Below, piece after piece: positions 54,474 to 62,086 of a DNA stretch of 64,000 bases (the stretch's first letter is position 1; each line of letters begins with the position of its first letter). The stretch comes from Mesorhizobium_L sp035547755 (GTDB lineage Bacteria > Pseudomonadota > Alphaproteobacteria > Rhizobiales > Rhizobiaceae). The position numbers were made by a program, and so were the translations under genes. Under the pieces are notes generated by a model. That model searched no databases, had not been told where the DNA came from, and was given only the letters and a program-made list of their open reading frames with translations. Where the stretch lies: assembly GCA_035547755.1 (NCBI GenBank), contig DASZUG010000020.1:1-64000 (forward strand), in the 5' to 3' direction.

Positions 54474-54920
54474 ATGATCCGGATAAAGAGCCTGTTGCCG
54501 ACGGTCGGCCAGCGTCTTCTCGTCATCGTTGACGACCAGCGGCTGACGCAGGCCGCAGCGCTATTGTCTGATGGTATCCGGCATATGGCGGTGGTTTGCG
54601 ACCGCGATGGCGTGATGGTCGGCGTCGTCACACGGACCGACATTGTTCGTCAGATCCAGCATTGCGACGGTTGTGCCTGCATGACGGCGTGCAACATGGT
54701 CATGTCCAGGGAAGTGATCTCCTGCACGCCGGATGACTGGCTGCACGAGGTCTGGTCGGTGATGAAGGGAAAGAAGCTGCAATGCGTTCCGGTGGTGGAC
54801 GGGGAACGCAAGCCGATCGGCCTTCTGTTCGCCGAGGACGCCCTGGAGGCGCTGCTGTCGCAGGTTGAATACGAGGAGGGTCTGCTCCGGGACTACGTCA
54901 TGTGCGTGGGGTATCGATAA
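54474..54920 (+). CDS. CBS-domain pair protein
   Basis: A 148-aa cytoplasmic protein with two CBS motifs: RLTQAAALLSDGIRHMAVVCDRDGVMVGVVTRTDIVRQI (about 25-63) and WLHEVWSVMKGKKLQCVPVVDGERKPIGLLFAEDALEALL (about 95-135). CBS pairs bind adenosyl nucleotides and act as energy-sensing modules. A cysteine cluster HCDGCACMTAC lies between the two motifs, unusual for CBS proteins and possibly metal binding. The ATG at 54474 is chosen over upstream in-frame starts, which would add non-homologous sequence. Confidence 0.85.
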   Translation: MIRIKSLLPTVGQRLLVIVDDQRLTQAAALLSDGIRHMAVVCDRDGVMVGVVTRTDIVRQIQHCDGCACMTACNMVMSREVISCTPDDWLHEVWSVMKGKKLQCVPVVDGERKPIGLLFAEDALEALLSQVEYEEGLLRDYVMCVGYR

Positions 54921-55164
54921 GGACTTGCGCTTTCCGGTTCGTCTCCAATCGCGCTCGCTTCCAGCCTCTCCAGCAAAGCTTGCAATAACCGCGGCACAGC
55001 GGATGACTCCCAATTTCTGATCCCTGCGACGGCTATCTGAACTTAGGTTCAACCCGCGCACAATCGACGGCGTCAGGACGTGCTGCTCGCTATAACTGCC
55101 TGGTAGCACCTTGATGCGCGGCGGAACTGCAACGCCTGCGCGATAGCACACGATCGAGAGGTCC
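54921..55164. other. Intergenic gap before the HUH-like gene
   Basis: 244 nt without a convincing gene or repeat. A GAGAGG ribosome site for the next gene is at the right end. Confidence 0.4.
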
Positions 55165-56043
55165 ATGGAACACAACAGAAATCCCGGCGTAGCCTCTGAG
55201 CATGATGGCTGCCCGGAGTTGGCCGAGTTGGATCGTATCCTTGCTGACATCAAAGCCGAGGAGGAAAGATGCAAAATTGCGACAGATTCAACCGCCGCAG
55301 ATCAGGCAGTTTCTCAGGATATGGCGGGGATTGCTGTCCCTGACCGGACCTCTAAGCCAGTAGATACTTTACCCCTTACTCCCACTATCACCTATCATGA
55401 CCTAGGAGAGGGAGGAGAAGCAGCCGTCGCCATTCCGTTCAAGGAGCGCACTACTCGGCTCCAGGAGACCGTCGAGCGCCTGTTTCCATCGTTGGATAAA
55501 CCGTGGCGCCACCATTGGGCGCATGAGAAATTGGCCCAGGCGTTCATGGCCGTGGAAGCCGCGCAAGGCGCGACTTTCAATCTGCATCTCTCCGCTAAAA
55601 TCCAGAAGACGCTCTGCAACCATCTGGATCCGGCGAGGCTGATGGCCCACTACATCCGTCGTAAGCTCAGGGCGCAGTTCGGTGAGTGTCCGCCTTTTGG
55701 GTTCGCCTTCGATGTATCCGATAAAGGACGCCTGCACCTTCACGGCGCTATAATTCCGCTAGCGATGGAAGAAGAGCACCTGAATGCGTTGGACAAAGCG
55801 CTCATGGCGGCTGGAGGTCGTATGAAGGGTGCCAGGATCGTTCGGCAAATGCAGAATTACATGAACGTATGCTATGACGGTATCGGCTGGGCTGCATACA
55901 GCCAAAAGAATTTTGATGAAGCGGTTCAGTTTCTCGGCACTCGCAAGGTGACGTTCATCTCGAATTCACTTAAGCGCCTGTGTCGCCCGGAATATAGCTC
56001 TCCGTCCGGTCATCTTGGCTCGCCGGCTTACAAATCTCAGTAA
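55165..56043 (+). CDS. Hypothetical protein with HUH-like motif, possible replication or mobilisation protein
   Basis: A 292-aa protein with a good GAGAGG ribosome site. The central part includes PWRHHWAHEKLAQAFMAVEAAQGATFNLHLSA and the segment FAFDVSDKGRLHLHGAIIP (about 180-198), whose HLHG fits the His-hydrophobic-His metal motif of HUH endonucleases used by rolling-circle Rep and relaxase proteins. Downstream, YMNVCYDGIGWAAYSQKNF supplies candidate catalytic tyrosines. It is similar in style to conserved hypotheticals in Hyphomicrobiales islands. The nickase role is inference from a short motif; the N-terminal 80 residues look disordered. Confidence 0.55.
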   Translation: MEHNRNPGVASEHDGCPELAELDRILADIKAEEERCKIATDSTAADQAVSQDMAGIAVPDRTSKPVDTLPLTPTITYHDLGEGGEAAVAIPFKERTTRLQETVERLFPSLDKPWRHHWAHEKLAQAFMAVEAAQGATFNLHLSAKIQKTLCNHLDPARLMAHYIRRKLRAQFGECPPFGFAFDVSDKGRLHLHGAIIPLAMEEEHLNALDKALMAAGGRMKGARIVRQMQNYMNVCYDGIGWAAYSQKNFDEAVQFLGTRKVTFISNSLKRLCRPEYSSPSGHLGSPAYKSQ

Positions 56044-56206
56044 CCATCTCATCCTGTGGCTTTCTCTCGCAAATGCCGCAGCGTCTTGATGTAAGCCGGA
56101 GTCGGTGACGGAGCTGCGCTTCGATAGTCGGGGTCTGCGCGTCGAGAAGACGCGACGCCCGGTCGCCATTGCGTGTAACATGGCCGGGTAGGCCAAAAAC
56201 CTGCAT
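55970..56206 (-). CDS. Small ORF with strong ribosome site, possibly frameshifted
   Basis: Begins MQVFGLPGHVTRNGDRAS, 5 nt after AGGAGA, and has a helical, basic composition (AQTPTIEAQLRHRLRL). After residue 40 the natural-looking continuation TPAYIKTLRHLREKATG lies in another frame that ends at 56049, so the gene may carry a frameshift. In the frame given it would overlap the 3' end of the convergent HUH-like gene by 74 nt. I do not recognise it. Confidence 0.3.
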   Translation of the reverse strand: MQVFGLPGHVTRNGDRASRLLDAQTPTIEAQLRHRLRLTSRRCGICERKPQDEMVTEICKPASQDDRTESYIPGDTGA

Positions 56207-56435
56207 GGGGTTCTCCTGTGATTTCGAGCTTCAACAACCCGAGATTCGGAGAACCCCTCCTTCAACGCAAGAATCTCATATCTGTTTGAGCGCGGTCACA
56301 GGGTTGAGAACCGGTCGGCATGTCAAAGGCAATGTCGGGCATCGGTGCCGATGAGACAACATCGGCCTGGCGGATGGGGGACTGCACAGTGCACTTGCCG
56401 AAATCTTCAAATCCGTGGAGCAATTCGCCTGCCGG
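56207..56435. other. Gap between small ORF and pilus locus
   Basis: About 230 nt with no gene that I can support. CATCGG/CCGATG at about 56339-56352 is a short inverted repeat of doubtful meaning, lying after the two-domain pilus adhesin gene. Confidence 0.35.
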
Positions 56436-57383
56436 CTAATAGGTTACGGTCACGACGACCGTGTCGGTGTAGGTGCCAGGCGCGGGAGATGTTTGCGGGG
56501 GCACGCGTCCATAAACGGGAATTCCGACTGCAACGCCCGTGCCCGTGCCGGCAACCGTATTCGTTCCAATTGTGCTGCCCCATGGCAGACTCCGCGATGC
56601 ATCCCGGTAGAGTCCGTAAGTGATCCCTGCTGTGCCCAAAGTCATGCGCCGACTAGTCGGGCTGGTGCCAGTCTGCCCGTTACCCAGGCTGATCGTATAA
56701 TTCGTTCCCGGCGTGCAGCTAACACCAACTTGTCCTGTGGCATCAACATTTGAGGACAAGACACCCGCGGTTCCAAAGTCGACGGTCTGCGTCGAAACCA
56801 GGCAGTTCGCGGCCACCGTTGCCGTCACATTGAAGCTGGGACGGACTACGGTTCCCGTGAGGGTGCTACAGTCGCTTGAACTGGTATACCGGTAACGGAA
56901 TTCCGTTTGGCTGCCGGAGAAGCTGGAAAGATAACTGCCAGGCGGTGCAGTTCCCTGATTGCCGAAAACGGAACCGTAAATAGTCCTGGATCCCGTTGCG
57001 GAGCCGAGCGCTCCCAGCGTCACTGCCAAAGCTGGGGGTCGTGCAGGATAGGGCCAGGTATATGATCCCCAGACTATGCTCCTTGCGGAATCCGAATAGA
57101 GTTGAAAATTAAGGGGATTCGTTCCGCTCAGCATCTGTCTTGCCGCGGCAGTTGCTCCGCCTGAACCGCTGCCAATATTCGGACAGACAAGGATTCTGGC
57201 GAGCGGGGTGCCCGTGCAGTTCACATTCATTGTGGCGCTGCTGGTTGTCTGGGCTTCCGAGAGAGTGTCGACCTGGCCGAAATTCAATGCCGAAATGCTA
57301 AAGTTGCAGCTTTGCGCCCATGCGGATCCGGTCGTGGCATTGACGACCAACAGGACGATCGCGGTTTTCCAATCCAGCCTCAT
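56436..57383 (-). CDS. Two-domain spore-coat-U-type pilus tip adhesin (CsuE-like)
   Basis: A 315-aa exported protein. The signal peptide MRLDWKTAIVLLVVNATTGSAWA is followed by two SCPU (spore coat U) domains. The first (about 25-175) includes CNFSISALNFGQVDTLSEAQ and TFxG-like loops; the second (about 180-315) includes CLVSTQTVDFGTAGVLSSNV, YTISLGNGQ, RRMTLGTAGITYGLYRD and ends TDTVVVTVTY. In archaic (Csu-type) chaperone-usher pili the double-domain subunit is the tip adhesin. The ATG overlaps the usher stop (ATGA), so it is last in the pilus operon. Confidence 0.85.
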   Translation of the reverse strand: MRLDWKTAIVLLVVNATTGSAWAQSCNFSISALNFGQVDTLSEAQTTSSATMNVNCTGTPLARILVCPNIGSGSGGATAAARQMLSGTNPLNFQLYSDSARSIVWGSYTWPYPARPPALAVTLGALGSATGSRTIYGSVFGNQGTAPPGSYLSSFSGSQTEFRYRYTSSSDCSTLTGTVVRPSFNVTATVAANCLVSTQTVDFGTAGVLSSNVDATGQVGVSCTPGTNYTISLGNGQTGTSPTSRRMTLGTAGITYGLYRDASRSLPWGSTIGTNTVAGTGTGVAVGIPVYGRVPPQTSPAPGTYTDTVVVTVTY

Positions 57384-58671
57384 TGACACACTACACCTTT
57401 GATTGAAACTTGCTTCCCGGGGGTCGGCCGATAAGGGAACCGCGCCTGGCATGAATTTCCGTTGCCGAGATCTATGGTGACGCTGTTGTTCGCCTTAAGC
57501 GCGTGTATGTAGGCTTTGCCGTCGTAACCGACGACGAAGGCTTCCGAACTGCCGTCCAGTGCGCCAGTCGAACTGACGGGAAGTGGAGCACCGGTGGGGT
57601 CGATGAAGGAAACCAGGGCTGCGGCCGGCGTGTCGGAGACACCGAAATCGACGACGACGCCGCTGCGGTCGGCGGGCACGACGATTTCCTTCGTCGCGGG
57701 GACATTGGCATCGACCGGAAGATTGCTCGGATCTATTGAGACTGTATTGCGCTCATAGGAACGCAGGTCGGGGATAATGATCCGACCGCCGCTGTCCGTC
57801 TTGCCGACAGGCCTGTTCTGGTATTGCACCTCAACGTCGGGCGCTCCGACGTGTAGACCTCCAGCGTCGAGGGAACCGCCGCGGTTCCTGAGAACGACGG
57901 TAGCGGCAAGGTTACCAGATCCGGCCGCAAGGCGAAATTACGCTCAATTTGCACGCCACCCATATAAACAGGGCGCGTCCAGGAAAGGCCTCCCGAGACA
58001 AAGTCGCCTACACGGTAGGTGAGCATCCTTTTGGGATCGGAATAGGTCCAGGTGGTGTTGAGCCTCCGGAATTCTTCGAATTCGTTGTTTGAATAGCCCG
58101 CCAGAAAGGATTGGCTGAAGGTGCCATATGGGCTGAAAATCCGGGCGTCGAAGCTGCCCGAAATGCCCTGGAAGAGGTCGTCTTTCCTGTCCGTAAGCGA
58201 ATTCGAACTGGCAAACAGCGAATAGTTGAGAACGCCGCCATAGCTTGAGGTTGGCTTGAGACGATCCTCCTTCTGGTTCGCTTCGGCATTGATGACCTTC
58301 GTTGAGCGTGCCTCGTTCGTGGTGGTGACAAAAATGCGCTGTCCCGCCTCGTCTACCCGGAACGCGACGGACGGCAGCTTATCGAGGACGACCAGGCCGT
58401 CCGGGGTTTCCGCGCTCTCGACCGGCTTCAGCCCTACCTCAGTCAGCTCTTGCGGAGTCGTCGCAAGCCGCCCGTCCGGCAATCGCTTGAAATTGCCGAT
58501 CAGTTTGGTCGAGGCATCGTTGATAAAGACCTCGAGGTATAGGTCCTGTGCTGCCGACGCCTGCTGATCAGGGTTCGAAATGTCGGTTGCCTGAGGTTCC
58601 GCGAATGCGGATGACATAACAAAAGCTGAAAGCAGGACGCACAGCCAAGACCTAGCGAGCGAGAGAAACAC
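57380..58671 (-). pseudogene. Outer-membrane usher with internal deletion and frameshift (CsuD-like)
   Basis: The N-terminal part (from 58671) has a signal peptide and usher N-terminal domain (DLYLEVFINDASTKLIGNFK), the start of the barrel (YGGVLNYSLFASSNS, GTFSQSFLAGY) and part of the plug-side strand VPSTLEVYT near 57850. The sequence then jumps, in a new frame, to the C-terminal usher region APDVEVQYQNRPVGKTDSGG, LRSYERNTVSIDPSNLPVDA and EIVVPADRSGVVVDF. About 430 codons remain, against the usual 750-850, so most of the barrel is missing and the frame is broken. No functional usher can be made as read. It overlaps the chaperone gene by 20 nt at its start. Confidence 0.85.
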
Positions 58672-59371
58672 TCGCCGAGATCGGTCCGACGGCGCTGTTG
58701 GCCGACAGCTTCACTTTACCCCCACCAAGACGAGTTCCGCGCCCCACAGGAAACTCCATGGTCGCGCCCCCAAGCACGTATCCGACAAGGCCCTTGCGAC
58801 GGGCAATCGTCTTTCCGCCCTGCGTCAACTTGAGATCGGAAAGGCGCAGCCGACTGCCGCCTCTGTTCCGGCCAATCAGTTCCAATCCGCCTCCTGAGCG
58901 CTTCAATTGCCAGCTTACTTCCGGGCCACCGGCATCTGCATTCCGGAAGAACACCGGGATCATGTAGCGGACCACGAGATTGACCGTTCCGGCCCTCTTG
59001 CGCGATGGATCGGGGAGTTCGTCGACAACCACGCGATAGCTCTCCTCCGTCTTGACTGGAGACTTATCGACCCGGATGACGCGGATCGTATAATCCTCGT
59101 TCGGCTTGAGCTTCGTGGCTGGGGGACTGGCCACCACGCCTGACGTCGGCTCCAATTGTTCAGAACCGTTTGTCTGTATCCATCGGAAGACACGTATCTG
59201 CACATTGAGTGGTCTGGGCGCCTCGTTACGTAGTGTGAAGGTGGCCGCGCTGTCGGGCGCGATCAGTTCCACAGTCGTTGGCGCCACACGAAGCGATGCG
59301 GCATCTGTCGATGGAACGATCGCCAGCAGGATCGCAACGACCCCGCCGATTCCTTTCAAAATGGAACGCAC
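58652..59371 (-). CDS. Periplasmic pilus chaperone (CsuC/PapD-like)
   Basis: A 239-aa exported chaperone. The signal peptide ends STDAA; then an immunoglobulin-like domain (LRVAPTTVELIAPDSAATFTLRN, RPLNVQIRVFRWIQ, DYTIRVIRVDKSPVKTEESYRVVVDELP) and a second domain (MIPVFFR, LRLSDLKLTQGGKTIARRKG). This is the fimbrial chaperone fold that completes pilin subunits by strand donation. It stands between pilin and usher genes as in Csu operons. Confidence 0.9.
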   Translation of the reverse strand: MRSILKGIGGVVAILLAIVPSTDAASLRVAPTTVELIAPDSAATFTLRNEAPRPLNVQIRVFRWIQTNGSEQLEPTSGVVASPPATKLKPNEDYTIRVIRVDKSPVKTEESYRVVVDELPDPSRKRAGTVNLVVRYMIPVFFRNADAGGPEVSWQLKRSGGGLELIGRNRGGSRLRLSDLKLTQGGKTIARRKGLVGYVLGGATMEFPVGRGTRLGGGKVKLSANSAVGPISASVSLAR

Positions 59372-59393
59372 TGCTATCCCTCCAAGCTTCGGA

Positions 59394-59891
59394 TCAGTAA
59401 GTCACGGTGATCGCGACGACATCGGAGTAGACGCCGGGTGCGGGAGTGTTTTGGGCCGGAACGCGGCCGTAAGCAGTAATATTTTGAACAGCGCCGTTAC
59501 CTGTTCCGGCGACAGTGTCTGTTCCAGGTGTATTGCCCCAGACCTGGGTTCGGGCAGTATCTCTGTAAATCGAATAGTTGATCGTGGCACCCGCCGCACC
59601 CGTCATCTTGCGTATGGCGACGGTTGCTCCGGTTCCGTTGCCTACGCTAAGGCCGACCGTATAGGGGGTGGTATTGGTGCATTGAACCGAGATCGTTGTG
59701 GTTTGGTCGACATTGGTGTCGATCACGCCTTTAGGGCCGAAATCCAGATCAGCCGCGGAAACGACTTTACATTCGTTCTGGATGGTGATTCTCACATTGA
59801 GATTGCCAGTCGCGGTAGCGGCAAACGCGCAGGCAGGAACAATGGACGAGATGGCACAGGCGACCGCGATCGCCGAGTTCAATACTCTCAT
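59394..59891 (-). CDS. Spore-coat-U-type pilin (CsuA/B-like)
   Basis: A 165-aa exported SCPU protein, presumably the major pilin. Signal peptide MRVLNSAIAVACAISSIVPACAFA; mature part with ITIQNECKVVSAADLDFGPKG, the inner Cys pair, PYTVGLSVGNG, RKMTGAAGATINYSIYRD and the C-terminal SDVVAITVTY. It is first in the pilin-chaperone-usher-tip operon reading from 59891 down to 56436. Confidence 0.88.
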   Translation of the reverse strand: MRVLNSAIAVACAISSIVPACAFAATATGNLNVRITIQNECKVVSAADLDFGPKGVIDTNVDQTTTISVQCTNTTPYTVGLSVGNGTGATVAIRKMTGAAGATINYSIYRDTARTQVWGNTPGTDTVAGTGNGAVQNITAYGRVPAQNTPAPGVYSDVVAITVTY

Positions 59892-60239
59892 TCAGGCGCT
59901 CCTCGACTCTGAGTTCCGCGAAATGCGGAAATAGCTACGAAGCACCCCCTACCTGTAAGTTGTATGCCATCATCGAAGCTGTGGATCAACCAACACGTTG
60001 AATCTGCGAATGATCAACAACGGTTCGAATGTCGCCTGCATGCGATAGGTGAATATTGGCGAAAGAGCCCGCATATGCGCACCCAGGCTCGAAAGCGCCA
60101 TCCGGTCACATGACAGGTTCAGCCAACGCTGGAGACTGCATCGCGGATGTCGTTTGCGGTTTGGCTGATGACGCCTATCATGTGATCAAAGCCGGCACGG
60201 CGAGGCAAGCGGGCGCCGATGCAGTAGAGGACAATTGAG
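59892..60239. other. Divergent promoter gap between pilus operon and DUF302 gene
   Basis: 348 nt. The pilus operon promoter should be here. A short TTG-started frame (60056-60238) ends just before the DUF302 ribosome site but has no convincing start or homology-like features. I see no repeat. Confidence 0.4.
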
Positions 60240-60638
60240 ATGAGCGGAATACGGGAGCCAGACATCGTCGAGCACGCCTCGTCCTTGCCGTTCGATGAGA
60301 CGGTCGAACGGTTGGCTCAGATCATAACGGGCGCGGGCATGACGATCTTCGCTCGGATCGATCACGCCGCGAACGCGCGGGACGCGGGGATGACGATGCC
60401 GCCTGCTACAGTGCTGATTTATGGCAACGCCAAAGGCGGCACGCCGGTCATGCTCGCCGCTCCCCTTGCGGCGCTCGATCTACCGCTCCGAGTGCTGGTG
60501 CGCGAGCGTAAGGACGGGACGGCTGCAATCGTCTTTCATCCGATTGCGACGCTGCTCCGACAGGCCGGCGCGCCGGAGGACGCTGCCTCCCGTCTGGAAC
60601 CGGCGCAGCACATGCTGCTTGCCCTGTCTGCATCATAA
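60240..60638 (+). CDS. DUF302 domain protein
   Basis: A 132-aa protein. After VEHASSLPFDETVERLAQIITGAGMTIFARIDHAANARDAG comes MPPATVLIYGNAKGGTPVMLAAPLAALDLPLRVLV, the characteristic DUF302 sequence. Family members are small soluble proteins of uncertain role, often near stress or envelope genes. AGAGGA lies before the ATG. It stands alone on its strand in this part of the island. Confidence 0.87.
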   Translation: MSGIREPDIVEHASSLPFDETVERLAQIITGAGMTIFARIDHAANARDAGMTMPPATVLIYGNAKGGTPVMLAAPLAALDLPLRVLVRERKDGTAAIVFHPIATLLRQAGAPEDAASRLEPAQHMLLALSAS

Positions 60639-60698
60639 GTCCGTCGGTCACGATCGCGTCCATGCAATTGCCGAGCGACACCTTGCCGGTTGCACCGT

Positions 60699-60929
60699 TC
60701 AGACCGGAAGTTGATGACGGGTCGGTCCCTGGGTTTGACGGGCAGAAAACCAAATCGGAAAGAGGCGAGTTCGACCGTATAGTTCGCCCCTGCGCGTCAC
60801 TGGGCCTTCGTCGCGGATCCTGATATCGTCCGCTGTTGGAAGGCTCGGTTCGCTCTGTTCGTCCGGAATGCGAAGGGCGATTTCCTGCATCAGCTTCTTG
60901 TATTCCGCCCCAGGCGATGTGTTGCGCAT
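60699..60929 (-). CDS. Small unknown protein of the XRE-led cluster
   Basis: A 76-aa hydrophilic protein beginning MRNTSPGAEYKKLMQEIALRI, with AGGAGTG about 8 nt upstream. It is the last of four same-strand genes (61951 down to 60699), 22 nt after the 103-aa gene. I do not recognise it. Confidence 0.5.
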   Translation of the reverse strand: MRNTSPGAEYKKLMQEIALRIPDEQSEPSLPTADDIRIRDEGPVTRRGELYGRTRLFPIWFSARQTQGPTRHQLPV

Positions 60930-60951
60930 CCGCTCACTCCTGGTCTGGTTC

Positions 60952-61263
60952 TCATGGCAGTTCTCGCCGGAGCTTCTTCAAACGCTTGCTCGGCGGCAGC
61001 GCCGTGATGATATAGGCGTTCCGCACAACAACGAAATATCGTTCCCATAGCCGCTTGTTGCGAACCATGTAGATGGTGCGGTTATCAGACAGGCGCTCGA
61101 TCACCACCGCACGCCCGGTCTTGATGTCGCGGAGCATCTGGGAGAATTCGCCTGGGGCGAGCACGATTCCGTATCGTTCCCAAAGCTGCCGGTGAAAGTG
61201 CCAATGATATTTTGGAATGGACATTCCATTCCAGCGGGGATCAAATCCGGTTTCGTTTTCCAT
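60952..61263 (-). CDS. Unknown 103-aa protein of the XRE-led cluster
   Basis: A basic, aromatic-rich protein: PKYHWHFHRQLWERYGIVL, FSQMLRDIKTGRAVVIERLS and TIYMVRNKRLWERYFVVVRN. The alternating basic/aromatic strands are reminiscent of small nuclease or toxin folds, but no family is recognised. The start at 61263 is the furthest ATG and a second at 61224 (MSIPKYHW) is possible. It is third in the small cluster beside the integrase. Confidence 0.6.
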   Translation of the reverse strand: MENETGFDPRWNGMSIPKYHWHFHRQLWERYGIVLAPGEFSQMLRDIKTGRAVVIERLSDNRTIYMVRNKRLWERYFVVVRNAYIITALPPSKRLKKLRRELP

Positions 61264-61358
61264 GAGTTTCAGGCCAATAGGGATGACGATGGCGCGACGC
61301 GCCGTCAGACTCGGCCAATCGCCGCGGGGTAGTTGGCACGAGACGATGATAGGGTGGG

Positions 61359-61544
61359 TTACGAGCGCGCCTGGAAGACCGCTCGCAACCGCTGCACCTG
61401 TTCGAGCGTGGGCGCAGGATCCGAATCCCAGGACGCGAGCCTGATCACCTCGAGCCAGAAGCGCTCGTTAGGAGTGATCGGACGATCGCGGGCAGAGGAG
61501 GCATGGCGCCAAGCTTCAGTGTATGAGCTCTGATCGCCGCTCAT
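61359..61544 (-). CDS. Unknown 61-aa protein coupled to XRE regulator
   Basis: A small protein with a helical core NERFWLEVIRLASWDSDPAP TLEQVQRL (spaced here for reading). Its ATG overlaps the stop of the XRE gene (ATGA), so it is translated with it and may act with it, for example as antirepressor or partner. No family is recognised. Confidence 0.6.
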   Translation of the reverse strand: MSGDQSSYTEAWRHASSARDRPITPNERFWLEVIRLASWDSDPAPTLEQVQRLRAVFQARS

Positions 61545-61951
61545 TTGCCGAAGATCCCGCGGATGGCCGACCGCGCCTTCGAGGTGAGGCTCGGGTTGGT
61601 ATGATCGGATGCTTTGCGGATTTCTTCGAGCCAGGCCACCTCGTTTTCAGTGACAAGCGTCCCGAAGATCTGCCTGATGGCGAGTTCGGTGGTGTCGCCA
61701 CCGAGCTGCTCGATCGCCAGCTGAAAGAGCATCACGGGATCGCACTCAAGCGCGCCAGCCAGAGCCGACACCCTGTCGAGAGGCAGCTTCGCTGTTCCGG
61801 ACTTGATCATCGCGAGCATGTTTGGATTGACGAATCCTGCTTCGCTCGCGATCGCGATCTGTGTCTTCTTCGGCCTCAGCTCCAAGATACGTTTTTCAAG
61901 ATATTTCGCGAGCCTAGTGTCCGCGTAGGGCTTCCCCTGACGGTTGGTCAT
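61541..61951 (-). CDS. XRE-type helix-turn-helix regulator
   Basis: A 136-aa protein: YLEKRILELRPKKTQIAIASEAGFVNPNMLAMIKSGTAKLPLDRVSALAGALECDPVMLF is a Cro/C1-type helix-turn-helix, followed by an about 60-residue C-terminal part (TTELAIRQIFGTLVTENEV, IRKASDHTNPSLTSKARSAI). AGAGGAACG lies 7 nt before the ATG. It heads a four-gene cluster downstream of the integrase on the same strand and probably regulates it or island functions. Confidence 0.85.
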   Translation of the reverse strand: MTNRQGKPYADTRLAKYLEKRILELRPKKTQIAIASEAGFVNPNMLAMIKSGTAKLPLDRVSALAGALECDPVMLFQLAIEQLGGDTTELAIRQIFGTLVTENEVAWLEEIRKASDHTNPSLTSKARSAIRGIFGK

Positions 61952-62086
61952 CGTCGTCGTTCCTCTGAAGTCGCAGCTTCGATGCGCTGCTGACTTCAGT
62001 ATAGCGACGGCCAGCTGGGGATTTCGTGGGGACGATGAGTTATGAACTTCACCTCACGCACCGGCGCGCTTGAGGTGCCACGAAGT

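Noticed and set aside
54561..55274. Minus-strand frame opposite the CBS gene and the following gap
   Set aside because: The CBS protein on the plus strand is convincing, and the part in the gap (54921-55164) has no start signal or recognisable motif.
60056..60238. Short TTG-started frame just before the DUF302 gene
   Set aside because: Weak start, no ribosome site and no conserved-looking sequence, although it ends close to the next start.
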